Program-made: the position numbers and the translations under genes | Notes under the pieces: generated by a model | Databases searched by the model: none | What the model saw: only the letters and a program-made list of their open reading frames with translations | What the model was told of the DNA's origin: nothing | Shown here: in pieces, positions 34,425-47,700 of the stretch | Position numbering within the stretch: the stretch's first letter is position 1 | Layout of the letters: every line of letters begins with the position of its first letter | From: Bemisia tabaci | Taxonomy: Eukaryota > Arthropoda > Insecta > Hemiptera > Aleyrodidae | Reading direction: 5' to 3' | DNA: 64,000 bases | Assembly (NCBI RefSeq): GCF_918797505.1 | Contig: NC_092796.1 | Span: 28,282,098-28,346,097, forward strand

Positions 34425-37400
34425 TTATTTCTTTTTGCGCAAAGCTTCTCGTTCAGAAATGTCGATGGTCGCCAAATTCTTACAAGCTACAAATCCATGA
34501 ACTAGGGAAATGAAGGTTTTGAGCAGAGCGATGGGGGCACTAACGTAGCATATCAACTTGAATAAGCTGAGTCCGGCAACTGGAAATAGATCAGAAAAGA
34601 AGAGAATATTAGCCAACAACTAAAAGATTATCAAACTTGACGGCGAGGACTCTGAAATTGTTATAGGAAGAATGGCCCTATTTATATGTGGAATGTTAAT
34701 TAGGTTAATGGTTGATACACAGTAACTGCAACAGAAATCACTGAAATTAAGTCCAATCCAAGATATTAACATTTTTATCCGGTAGGAGTTACGAAAAGAG
34801 TGAATGTCCCATTCACGAGAAGTAGAGTATACTTGAATCCAAACGCACAACTCAACTGTTTTGACAGGCTTCTCAAAAAGCATATTCTTTCCCCACTCTG
34901 TATTGTTCAAAGTCTGAACAATGTGTAATAGCTGAGCCTAAGTGCTAAGATTGAGATTGTCATGTGTTCATGCTACAAATACTGTTATAATAAGGTTTAG
35001 TATGCAATTTAACTCAAGTCAATTATGTTTTTTTTTATGGGCAGGAAGTTTGAATTTAAACATCGAAAAATGTTGATATCTCGGTCAGGAGTTACTTAAA
35101 GTAATTTTTGTTGTATAAATCGTGTGCTTAGTATGTGAAATTTTGAAGAGACAAAATGTATCACACTGCTTAAATTTGCACCTAGTCTAATAGTCCATTG
35201 ACTTAGTTTGGGTTGGCAACTCGTCAAATATGCATATCTTGGAACCAGCTTTAAAGCCTGTTTTCAAATACAGGCACATGAAATTCTTCATTTTGAAACA
35301 AACCTCAAAAGCTCCTTGTAATGCGTTATTGCTCAGATAGAGAAGATTATTATTCTGAGAATTATTATCAGGATGAAATGCACACTTACCAATGGGGCCT
35401 GTGGTGAAATAGAGACAGTATAATGAAAGATAGAAGGCTTCATTGCCTGCGCACATGAAGAAGAGGACGGGTTTATTTGTGTAGTAGATATTCATCAAAT
35501 AGTTTTCAGACATATCGATCAGCTTGTGACTTGTTTTGCCTTGAAGAATTGACCTACAATCCAGAGCATTTCATTATAAATCAAAAAAGCAAATGGAGCA
35601 CAAAATCCAATTCTAGGTATCAAGGTGATTTTATTTTATTAGCCCATTTCCAAATACTGGCATGCCTGGAAAGAAGCGTGAGAACCATAGTACTAAACTG
35701 AAAAAAGAGAAATTTAAATCTGAAGAAGCTCTTCTCTTTGGTTTTCCGATGCTAATTTGGTCACAGCTTCCTCTCTATAAAAAATTAATGTAGAAGTTTG
35801 GCTAGTTCATTTTTTGCTTCAATCGTAAAAACCAGTGAAAAATCGAGTGAAGATAAAAAAAGGAAAAATTTCTCATCATAGAGTGTTATTGCTCAGCACA
35901 ATAAAATAACTATAACTTAATGTCCACAGGAACCAATCGCTTGATGTTTGTAGAGGCTGAGTTAAAAATATTTTACAGAGCCTTTGAGGATTAAGAAGTG
36001 GAAAAAAAAGGAGAAAAAACTTCAGAGGAAATGTAAGTTTGGAAATCCAATATTCATCATTGACTGTAGGGCAGGGGTACAAACCATCCTTTCTCCCTCC
36101 ACCATTCAAAAATTTAAAATTTTATTATGAGTTCAGAAAAAAGGGAAAACTGAGTCTCAAAGTTATATTTTTCCAGTAGATGGTTACATGGTGGGCTTCA
36201 GCAATTACTATAGCTAAAGCATGTGTTGAGTGAATCAGAATGTTGAGATTTATAAAGTTTTATCCGTCCACATGCGATACTTGGTAGAAAGTGCAAGAAA
36301 ACAAAGACATTTTTAGTGCATTACACCATGGCTTTGATTAGTTCTTACAGTGTGCAGACAAATACTTACGTGTGCAGGAAAATCCAGTGGCAGGAGATGT
36401 CAATCGCTAAACTCAGTTGAAACCAAAACATGTACTTCGGATAGAAGTAGCTCAGAGTTAGAATTAAGCATGATGTCCCTATCCGATCTGTCAACTGATC
36501 CAGCATTGCTCCAAATTTTGTACCTATACCAAAATACAGAGATCCTGTTAAGCTTGTTTTTCAAACATTAGACGGCTTGCTTTTTATTAAAAAAAATCAT
36601 TTATTCAAAAAAAATTCTAGCTGTTTTCTATTTGTGATTATAGAGATATTTTTTAAGTGTTCAGATCCCTGCACACAGAACACAAACAAAATACACCAAA
36701 ACAAAACAAAAAGTCTTGGAAAAAGAGAGAGGAGAATACCATTTAAAAATATCTTTTAAACAATGGTCCATCCGTTTAGGGAAAAATCATCGGTATTTAA
36801 AGATGAAAGTAAGAGAAAATATTTCCACGAATTTTTCTTTGACTCTCCAAACGGCCAAAAATCACATTGGAATCTTTTTTTTTTTTTCTTTCTTTTTACT
36901 ACTTCAAATAGCCCTCAAGGGCTAATCCCACGCTTTAAGTCCCATCCCCCTTCCGTCCTACTGAACCAGTCCCAGAGTCTTTAGAGATGAGTTCTCAATC
37001 AAATAAAATTAATACAGATTTAAAGACCAAAAATTTGTTAGTTATGTTCTCACTGTTTAAAAAACCTGATTGTTTGTGAGATTTAGACAGTATGCCTTTG
37101 AGCCTCTAGATTTTAGAAATTCATTCCAAACTAAAGAAATCTTAATTTCTTTCCTTCTGAGCCATGGACACCCTTTGCCTTCCTCAAACATGTCGCTGGT
37201 TTTGAAAGGGAAATTTATTCTGATATTTCCCTCATGGATCGGGTCATCAATGCCCTAACCGAACCAACTCATGATGGATTTGCCATATCCTAACATTGAG
37301 CAAGACTGATGATGCAATTTAGTGAATTCATGAGTGCATGAATAGCCACATGGCAAATGACACGAGCAATGACATACTCACTTTGATTGAAATAGCGAGC

Positions 37401-38049
37401 AGCATGACCATCAACAGCATCTAATAATCCACTTATCGCGTAGCACCACACAGTGATTGGGAGACTAATTGGCATGAAGTAAAATGAAATAATCGCCAAA
37501 ATCACCCGGGCATAACCTGAAAGACAGAAAGAAATGTCACTTCCTCAATCCATTCGCTCATCATCTAAAGACAAGATTGCCTAATAAGAACGGAAATGTT
37601 TTCAAAACTAATCAGTTCGTCATACATATAATTTTACCCAGATTTTATTAATCAAATCTTGAAACTGTTAATTTTAAGTCCTAGTGTGTGGCAAGCTGTT
37701 TCCTCGATTGTAGATTTGACTTGGATAGGTAGTGGCTGCTAATTACTTAATTACAAATTTCTCTTAGAAAATGGGCCTAGATTTCAAAAGTAACTGATGA
37801 TTTAACTGACAACACATTATTTTTTGTGCATCCTAAGATTCATTTTCAACTTCGTAGGTGTGTACTTACATCGAGGCCTTCAACAAGCCTTTATGGAATT
37901 GAATGCGGACAGCAGCAGCATGACATGGTGTTCTGAAACATGTAGAGCAGAACACATGCAAGACCATTGCTGTTTATTACATTTGAACAAGTGATCGACT
38001 TACCGATGAGATTTGGGACGAACAAAAAGACATTTTCCGTCTCACTCAT
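34425..38049 (-). CDS. CDIPT: CDP-diacylglycerol-inositol 3-phosphatidyltransferase (phosphatidylinositol synthase)
   Basis: Makes phosphatidylinositol from CDP-diacylglycerol and myo-inositol in the ER membrane. Exons in transcript order: 38049-38004, 37516-37382, 36523-36370, 35553-35390, 34579-34425; 217 aa, against 213 in human. The CDP-alcohol phosphotransferase signature is complete: D48-x2-D51-G-x2-A-R56-x8-G65-x3-D69-x3-D73 (LLDAVDGHAARYFNQ, then GAMLDQLTDR), and it crosses an exon junction. Several hydrophobic segments follow (about 17-45, 76-105, 135-160, 165-190). The C-terminus ends in RKKK, the kind of basic tail linked to ER retention. N-terminus MSETENVFLFVPNLIGYARV is typical of the family. 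It is convergent with UBA2 copy B and head to head with MDH2. No defects seen. Confidence 0.96.
36874..36970 (-). repeat. SINE-like 3' end with poly-A (minus strand)
   Basis: On the minus strand a segment ending GGGATTAGCCCTTGAGGGCT-atttgaa is followed by an A-rich tail (plus-strand T-run from 36874). The same end occurs at 55377-55470 in the same orientation. This looks like the 3' end of a retroposon. It lies in CDIPT intron 2. Confidence 0.45.
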
Positions 38050-38619
38050 GTTGAAGGATATGCCTCTAGTTCACAACTTTGATTTGTTGAAGAAATGCAA
38101 GGAACTGATTACAGAAAAGGAAATGCTTTTTGACAACTAGGTCAAATGGTAAATTTCAGCCTGTTTTGCACAAAATGTTAGAATATGAAGTAAAATTTAG
38201 GGATTTTTGCTGAAATCTTATAATGCCACTGATAAGATGATTGGATTAAAATGTAAACAAATTATTGATCACACGCAAACTGAAGAAATAAACGGAGGTC
38301 AGGGTAGTTGAACCAATCAGAAGCTCTAAAACGAATGTATTAGTCTTACGTCACAGAGAAATATCGGGTCTCGACTTTTTTGCATTCAAAATATTGAGTT
38401 CGGTAAGTAAGGTTACTTCTCTGTTTTGAACAATCTGTGTTATGACGTCACGAATGAACCAGCCTTCCATCTAATCAGTATTTTTGACCAACTCTTCCTT
38501 TTCCGCGTTATCTGGCAGGACCGGGCGGTAGTTCACCAAATTTGTGATCCGAACGCGTTGTTAATTAATTTATTTTCCGTGTTTTTTAAGTTTCAACCAA
38601 TTCCAAACCTATTTTCATC
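38050..38619. promoter_or_regulatory. Shared divergent promoter CDIPT / MDH2
   Basis: Only 570 bp lie between the CDIPT start (38049, minus) and the MDH2 start (38620, plus). It has no TATA box in an obvious place. A GC-richer patch near 38500-38560 (ttccgcgttatctggcagga, gggcgg) may hold the MDH2 start region. Frame 38426-38773 overlaps MDH2 exon 1 in another frame and is a shadow. Confidence 0.6.
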
Positions 38620-41600
38620 ATGCTTTCTCGATTTGTGTCATCTCAACTCCTCAACACCGTATCAAAGAATGGAAAACAGTTCTCAACTTCAGCCAAGGTT
38701 TGTCTCGCACTTCTCCCTTACTAAATTCATCCTTGAGGTCAGAGCATGGAATTTGTGTGAGGCTAGTCTTTAAAGTGTTTGTTCTATAACACTGCGACTT
38801 TAATCAATCCATATATTTTCTGATAACAACATATACCAACACTTTCTCAGATACAAAACCGGGCAACATTAATAATTGATGCATGGTCAGAGTCATCAGC
38901 GCATGGGGTGCGATCATGAGATGTTAGTTGATATAAGTATGGAGAAAATACAGAAGATAAGGCCAAATCAAGCAACGATCACTTCTATGCCAAAGCAAGC
39001 AACCTGTGGTCTAATGATAGTTACGCTCTCTGAATTTTATGTACCATGAAACAGAATCTGCACCTTGCGGCCTTGTTGTATTTGGGTAAATGGGCTGATT
39101 TTCAACTTAGTATCAGGATTTATTCTCATGATGGCTTCTGTGAAAATACCCTATACTTTTAGGATATACAATGTGGGTAGCCATGGTTGCAGTGAATATA
39201 TCTGGGTGGGAGGCCTTGCTCTTTACTTAGGGATGCACCAAGTTCTTTGGAAGAAGAATTATGTTTTCGCAATCTTAGCCTCAAAATTTTCTCGGTTCAG
39301 AGGCCAAAGGATCAAAATTATGTGTTCACCAGAAAAGTTATGTTAAACAGTTGGGGTGGAAATTGTTCTTGAGTTGCGATCAAATTGTGGGGTTGCCGCA
39401 AAAATTGCGGAGGCTGAGAATTTTTTCTTCTTTTTTTTACGTTTTCTGTTTTTAGAAGTTCAACTCTCATGAAGTATTGCGACTTTGTCACACATTCTAA
39501 AATTGTCAAAAAATTCAACAAATATTTGAACAGTGCATTGTGTTGCCCTTTTTCCGAGAACCCAGAATATTCCCGGTGCGCAGAAAAATTTGCACCCCTG
39601 AAAAGCAGTATGTTTTACCGTGTTTCCTCATTTTCTTCCTCAGAAAATGTCAATTAGTAAGTTCTCATCATCAGAACGATTTCCTCAAACACTCACCATT
39701 TCTTTTCGCTACGTGCGAGCCAGGGTTTATGCACTCGAGTATTTTCTGTACTCGCGCGTCCCTCTTTAAGTTGCTTTTTCCCTTCTCCCTTCTAAAAAAT
39801 TGGGACAGTTTGATGGCAGGAAATACCTTCGAACTTACCAAGGGTCAGTGGTCTCACGCTTGCCACTTGCCCCAAAAATATCTAGCTCTGCCCAAACCTT
39901 TAAGTGTTCAATTAAGGTTTACAACTCTGATGTTTTTGAATGATTTTTTTACATGCTAATGCTTGCATGATTGTCAAAAAATTTCCAGTGATAAAATATT
40001 TCAGCAACTGTTTTGACTCCCCTTTTTTTTCATTCAAGTAAAGCAGTGTTGTAGAAGAGGAATAAGTTTAATTTTTATCAAGGTATATTTCAAAAGCCAC
40101 TGAGAAAATCCTCAATAGTTACAAGAGCATAGTAAATGATCAAGTCTGATCTATAGTCTTACAATAAACTGCATTAACACCCAGACTTCTTGTGGAATAT
40201 ATTTTTCTTAACAACTCTCACAACAACCAATTACGTACTTAACATGTTTGAAAACACGTGGATGCTTCAATTTTCACTCTACTTTTAAAAAACAACATCT
40301 ATTGTCCAACCTGGCTTTCCTCTCTTTATGGGAAAAAGTCAACCTTCCTCATCAAACACAGCACAAAAAAGAGTCGAGAAAAATCTAATTTTTACCTTAG
40401 TAGTGTTGGAATAATTCATTGATGTGAGTGAATGAGGCAAACAACTGCTTAACAGACCCCTATCATGACAATACTGCCGTACTAAGAAAGAACGCCGTAT
40501 GAACCCTCAGACGTTGCCAAGTTTCCTCCGATAAAAACCAAAATTACTGGGGAAATTACGAATATTATTTTCCAAAGTTTTCAGACGATTTTGTACGCAA
40601 TTTAATCTAAAATGTCTGAAAATGTCAGAAAAACTATGCATGAATGTCCTCAAAAATACATATTTTAACAAGGGAAACTTGGCAACTCTCGAAGGTTCTT
40701 ACGGCGTTCTTCCTTATTCCTTAGCACGGCAAAGTAGCCAAAAAGCAAAACCACGTATTTCCATTGCGATGTTTCAAAATTTCCACTACCATTATATTTT
40801 TTCGAAGCGAAATAAGCCAACTTAATAGCTTGAAATTTATCCAGAATATTCTGCTAACCCAGAAAAAAAATTATGGAAATTTTCAAGGAATTATAATAGT
40901 TAGTTTTCCAATGAAAAATTAAAGTATGATAATAAATTTGCAACGTCGCAAACGGAGGTACGTGATTTCGCACTTTGGCCATCGATGAGACTTCCATACC
41001 TTTAGATTTAAGACCGAGGAGATGATAAAACTAAGCATGCCAAAGAAGCATAAATACCAGGCCTTATCTGATTTCCATTTTTAAGTGGGCGTTTTTTATG
41101 GGCTGGAATGCTACAAAATTGTTGAGTGGTGCAGATGTAGTCTAGTCAGTGTCTATTCCTGTAGAAAAATTTGAATTTTTTGGGAGCTAAGTTTTCTCGA
41201 GAAAAAGTCCACGTCATCTTTGCTAATTTTAGGACCATGCAGGTACTGATTTTATTTACTTTCGTTCCGTCTTCATTTGAAAAGATATAACGACTTCATA
41301 ATACTGCTAAACAGAAGGACAAATACGATCTCAGCATCTTAAAATGCAGCTCTGTGAAAGTTCTATGAAGGAATATTTTCATGGAGTCACGCGTGAGTTG
41401 GTCAAAAATAAATAGAACAGAGCACTTCTTTTCGAATGTGGGTCCTCTTTCGTCAGATATACTTCCAGTTTTGAGCTCATCGAATTTCTGGACTCGGAAA
41501 TTCGCCTACCATGAAACCGTGATCGTTTTGGGTCCTTGAAGTTACTGGAGCAACAACTGGAACAGTTTTGTGACAAATAACTCGTGTTTCCTTTGTTCCA

Positions 41601-44600
41601 AAAACCTATCTGCATCCGTTGAACTTACGGGCTAGGTCTGTACAGGAGCTGGCATTCTGATATTGCCCTTTTTACGATCTGCGGGTTGCGGTGAACAAGA
41701 GGCACGGCGCGGCGAGCGAGTTGGAGAAATTCCCTAAAAGTCACAACCTTTATCCAGAAATTGAGGTTTTTGCGGAAATTTTGAGTAATTGAAATGCCCT
41801 CGGTTGTCCCCCTAATCTTCAGGTGAATCGTTCATAAACCTCGATTTTTAGGAGTAAGGAAATGGTTGGTATCGCATAAATAATAAGCGAAATGGCTAAC
41901 TTTTCAGCCGAACCTGAACCTGAATCCTTCATCCATCGAATGTGGAGCTAAACGCCCAAGTTTTGTTAAAATTTCGGCAAGTATCTGTTTAGCTTCGTCA
42001 AGTTGTCATCGTTAGCTGGGTTTGGTTTGGATAGGCAACTAAACCAACTGCCTGGCAATGCGGAGAGCATCATCGGGATTTGAAGGCGCTCCGAGCCGTA
42101 GCGCTGCTTTTGAAGTCCTTCACCAATGAGACCTTTACTATGTCGATGCACATTATTGTAATAGGTCTCTGGACATAGTATGAATTAAAGCGGTGCGCAA
42201 CATGTTTCTCATTAATCTCGTGGAAATAACAGGCGTGTTTTCTATGAAAAAAAAACTGAAAGGTGCCTTTTTTGGCTATATTATGGAGTGTTTGCAAAAA
42301 TTTCACGCCTAAAATCGTGCAGGCTTTCTTCGAAAATGTAGCTGCCATGATCGAAGTTCAAAGAATATCTCTCTTTCGTTTAAGTTGGTTCAAACACTGT
42401 AATGAGAACAGTTTTGAATAAAACTAACATTCATATATGAATCGGGTTCAAAGTTAGGACCGCAGGTTGGAAAAATACCATTTGCTTCGTACCGAATTCG
42501 GCCGATTCATCAGGTTGTTCGGGAGAGTGAATAATAGGAGAGCCCGTTTTCAAAGGAGGCGTATTGGAGCAATTTTCACGTCGGCGAAAAAGATAGTCAC
42601 CGCACAATGGATCGAGTCAATTAGAGAGGTCGGACCTGAAATTTTTGACTAAAACTGCGAATTTTGATGTCTAATTTGTCACTTTTTAAATTTTAAGAGG
42701 TGATTCCTGAAGAAAATGACACGAGGAAACTAATAGCACCACCTTTAGAACCTCAAGTTCAGAGTTTCAAAGAGTCATAAGCTTTAAAGTTTCCAAATTT
42801 TGTCCGACCTCTCATATTGGCTCTACTATTGACTCGATCCACCATGCGCCGCCCGCGTATAAATTTCGGTCCTTTGACTGGTTTTCATCGTAACCGTCTA
42901 AAACTGGTTTTTCATCGCTGGCTGTGTCCTTCCCCCCATTTATTCTGCCGTGCTAAGGAAGAACGCCGTATGAACATCCTAGAGTTGCCAAATTTCCCTT
43001 GATGAAATGTGTATTTTTATGCACTTTAAGCATATTTCTGAAATTTTCAGATATTTTAGATTAAATTGCGTACTACAAAATTGTTTGGGAATTTTAAGGG
43101 AAAATATTTACAATTTTCCCAGTCAATTCGGTTTTTATCCTAGGAAATCCGTCAACGTCTGAAGGCTCAACGGCGTTTTTCGTATTAGCCATCTCGTAGC
43201 GAGACGTCCGCAAATCGCCTCTCTCAGGTTTTTAAGTTTTTCTCGAGTTTTTAGTATCGTAAGTATGATCGATTTATACCTATTTGGGAATAATTGTTGG
43301 TTTTTTTTCGTGGATTTCAGAACAAGGCTCGCGTGGCAGTCGCCGGAGCAAGCGGCGGGATCGGTCAGCCGTTGTCGCTTCTGTTGAAGCAGTCCCCGTT
43401 GGTCTCCGAGTTGTCTCTGTACGACATCGTCCACGCCCCAGGAGTCGCCGCCGATCTGAGCCACATCGAAACTAAGGCCAAGGTCACCGGCTACAATGGA
43501 AACGAACAAATGGCCGTAAGTATCCGGAATCAATGGTCCAGCCACCACAGTAAAACTTCACGTTTTCTGTATGAATCACTTTCCCGCGAATGAATTGCGA
43601 TTTTGGAGAACTCCTAGTGTTCCGTACTAACAAGTCATAGGCAAATCCGGAGGGGGAGGGGGCCGGCCCCACCCCCTAAGAGGAGTGAGAAAATGGAGAA
43701 AAGGGAAGAAACGGAGGTGAAAAGAAGGGAGGAGGCTCATATTTCGCACTTAAGTATTTATGAAAAACTTGACTCGAACTGCATATTTAATGCTCTAAAA
43801 TTTCAAAAATTTTCTGGGGAAGCCCCTCCCCCCTCCCGTTCGAGGTGTCTGCATCCGCCTAAGTGACATTGTGACTAGTTACGTGGGTACCTTAATGAGA
43901 CATGGATTCTGAGCGTGGCTCACTGAATTTTACGAGGATGATAGGGAGGTCGGAAGGGTGTAGTGCAGTCATACACAAGCTTCCATTTAAAGTAGGAAAA
44001 CAATTTTCACAACTATATTTTAGGCTTCCCAAGACAAAGCTTTCCCTGTTTTGCCTAAAAAATCTGTGAAGGGGGGGGGGGGGGGGTTCGCGCATAATTC
44101 CGAAGGGGCCGTCTTGAGGGTGGGTGTCTTTCAATGGGGAGGGGAGGGGTTTGAAATTATTGTTTTACTACTAAATTATTTTTTTTCCACTAATGTGAAA
44201 AAATGCCGGAAACAATCGGTCAGTATAGGTAAAACTATCGAATCACTTGAATGTCATTCAGTTAAGAAGGTTTCCATTGAATGTCGTGTCACCTATCTCA
44301 GATTACGTCATACGTGTCTCAAATATTCCCTTCTCCTTATCTCTTCCTTTCTCGTTTTTTTCTTCTCGAGCGCGTCAAATGATCTATTCTTATCTGCATA
44401 TTGAGGTTTCGATAACATGTAGTACCCCAAGTGTAGCTTGACCCAGACCCAGAGATATAGCAAACTTGCAATGGCTCTGGTTTGTTGAGATGCTTTGATC
44501 AGAGTCTTGCCGTGTCCGCTAAAAAAATAAGGAGGCGAATAGGCAGGACATTTTTTAACTCGAAAGTACTCTCATTGTTCTATAATATGAACGTATTTAT

Positions 44601-44699
44601 GCCGAAAGGAACTATGTCCCACGCAAACCCGATGCACATAGTTCCTTTTAGCATAAATACGTCCATATTATACTATTGGCAAAGATGCACTCAGTTGTC

Positions 44700-44735
<36 letters not shown>

Positions 44736-47700
44736 AGTGAGCTCTCCTAGGATGTCAAGCTAGTGCGGGATCAATTCAAGAGATACGTATCCCGTTTTTA
44801 TTTTACAACTACCTACTAGAAATCCCAATCAATCGGGTAATATCGACCCAACTATCTCTTCTGGGGAAGTTGTAGTGCCGGTACACACTAGCTTCAGATA
44901 CAGGTGTAGAATACATCGTGAAAAAAAAAAATCAGGCATCAAATTGAAGAAAAAGGGAGAAAAATCGAGTATTAAGACAGCCGAAGATAGGCTGATGCAT
45001 TCGGGCCTTGTTTTTTTAACTTTTCTCCCGAATCGAAGCGACGTCAGTACATCACCGACCCCTCACTGGTAACTTAGAGCGATTGCGAGTTCACGCGTCG
45101 CGCCTTCAATTTTGTAGATGCAACACGGGCATCCATCAAGCACGAATAGTTGTATCTCTGCGCCGTCGTCAACCCGCGTCGTTTCCCTCTTTCTATTTCC
45201 ATTCTGTGGTTGTGGTTGTTTCCGTTGGCCTTATTCGTAGTGGTGCTGCAAGGACTACGTGCAGGGATGCAGAAACTACCATAGGGTTCCCCTATTTTAA
45301 CTTTTAAGTTTTCGAAGAATTTTGCCCGACACATAAAGCAACGCGGTCGGCAGTCGAGTTCCCTCAAAACAGCGCGCTTGACAGTTAGGTTCCCTCAAAG
45401 TAGCGCACTCAACAGCCAAGTTCCCCCTAAACCCTTAAACAAAAGGAAAAGAAAACCTCCCAAGGTTCTCCCAATTTTTTCGTCCTCACATGGGTTCCCC
45501 CATTTTTCTTTCGCGCGAACGGCCGGTCGCGTGGTTGGGAAGTTTCTGCACCCTCGGCTTAATCATTAGTTTTCGTGGCAACCCATGTTGTTTCTAGCTA
45601 CTCAAAAATCGAGTGAGTTTGAGCGAATGCCATTCAGGTATGGTCAGTGCTCGTCAAAATTAGCATCCGAAAACATAGGTCACGATCAGGCACGGTCTCC
45701 GAGCCAGAGATGCGCCCGTCAATTAAAGTTGCCTTGAAGCCAACACATTGTTGCTTCGTTTATTTTTATTTTGTAGGTCATACATCTTCTTCAAAAATCA
45801 ATCAGTGGGGGATATTTTGTTTACCTCCCCCCTCCCCTCCTTCTCGCGCTAATTTATCTACACGACGGCCAGATTATTCAGCGGTCGCTAAAAGCTAAAA
45901 TCACATAATATTCCTCTTTTATGTGACATGAAATTGAAGGATCACCAAGCTTTCGCTTTTAAACGCTGGGAAGATCTCATACAAAGTACAACATATCATA
46001 GTCAAGATAAGACGATGAATGAGGGGGTTTGAAATTGATCTGAGGGCTTTCCAAGTATTATTCGTAAGTCCCTTGGGGGGAGGGGGGGGGCTGTCTACGT
46101 TAGCCTTCCCGGGTCTAACGAGGGGTGGAGGGAGAGGGGTTAAGTCTAGTTATGATAAGATTTACACCCAAAGAAACCTTATGTTTTGTTACCACCAAGA
46201 ATTTTTCTAGCTATTTTTTCAGACTTTCTCTGTTATTTTCTGAAAGGGGGGGGGGGGGGAGGGTGTATGGTATCAGATCAGGCTTTCGTAATTTAATGAT
46301 GGAGGGCGATAGGTTGTATTACGAGTGCCTTACAGGTGAGAGGGTTTGAAAGTCTGCCAAAATATCTTCCATATTACTTGAATGGATTCAAATTACTCAA
46401 CCTGGGAGGTAAAAAGAAGAAGAGCCTTTTCATGAAATGCAATTTTTTGTGCATGTTGCTAATCTATAATAGAGAGGAATAAATCGGGGGGAAATTAGTG
46501 CTGATCCCAGATATTAACTTTTGCTTCTTCTGCATATTAGTCTCTACCCTTCACGGCTACGAAATATTTATTACGTAATTGCCAAATCCGTAGAGTTTCC
46601 ATTTCTGAAAATATTGCAAGGTTGCCACAGTCAGGGAAATCGGGAAATGTCAGGGAATTTTGAAAAGCCAGGGAAAACCGGGAAATGTCAGGGAAAATTT
46701 GTTAAATCACCTTCATTTGCTTTCTAGAATGGGTTTGAGATTTTGAACAAGAAATTTTGCCTGAAAACTGTTTTCAATTACGCCTTCTTAACCATCCGTC
46801 CTATCTTCAATTGTCAGGGAATTTCACCAAAATGTCAGGAAATGTCAGGGAATTTCATTTTCTAAATTCTGTGGCAACCCTATATTTGGAACCACCCCCC
46901 CCCCCCCCCCCCCCTTATTTGATGATGGGAAGAAGAGCGAATTGGTAGATTGTCGTTGGACTTGTCAAAATCCAAGTTCTATGCTTTATGGGAAAAATTC
47001 CGTCGCATCCGTGACTTGAGAGTGAAAATTGAGAAAAATGTATTGATAGAGATTGCTGCAGCTACGTGGGAACGTGGGGTACCTATGTGGATCTAGGGCA
47101 TGGTGGCGTAGCGCACGGCCGCACGTAGCGCCCAACCGGCGGTGAGCCAAAGTGGCGCCATCAAAATTCAACACTTCCAAAATAATTTCGCCCCCCCCCC
47201 CCCCCCCGCTCTTCTCTTCCGACCCTTCAGCTACTCCTCATTCACCGTTCTGTGATTCCCGAGATCTCAAGGGGAAGTAGGAGGGGGCTAAGCGGGATGA
47301 CCTTGACTGACGCTTAACTTTCGAAAGAAAATTCAACGGGAAAAAATCTGAAAATTCTCATAGTACTCCCTCATTCATTGTCTTGGAGATATGCAAAGGG
47401 CCCCTAAGACGGAAACAAAAACTGTTCACTATGCTGCCGTGTTAAGTAAAAACGTCGTATAAGCATTCGAGTGTTGCCAAATTTCTTCTTTGAAAGTATT
47501 CATTTTTGAAGAAAGTTCTAAGTATTTTTCCTTTGAATTGGCAGACTTTTCGATCAAATTACGAACGAAATCCTCTGAAAAATTTGAGGAGAAATATTCC
47601 CAGATTTTCCTGAAAATTCGTGATTTGTTGAAAGAAATTTGGCAATGCTTGATGACTCTTATGGTGTTTTTACTTAGCACGGCAGTGTAGGAGAAAAGTC

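Noticed and set aside
39540..39959. 139-codon plus-strand frame in MDH2 intron 1
   Set aside because: No recognisable domain; it is T-rich and Phe/Leu/Ser-heavy as expected by chance, with no splice or start context.
43135..43548. Minus-strand 137-codon open frame
   Set aside because: It overlaps MDH2 exon 2 antisense and a MITE end. The sense strand encodes the conserved NAD-binding domain.
46620..46870. Short repeated 'tcagggaa' words as a CRISPR-like array
   Set aside because: The repeats are 8-12 bp, degenerate, irregularly spaced and inverted at the ends, within a MITE in an animal genome.
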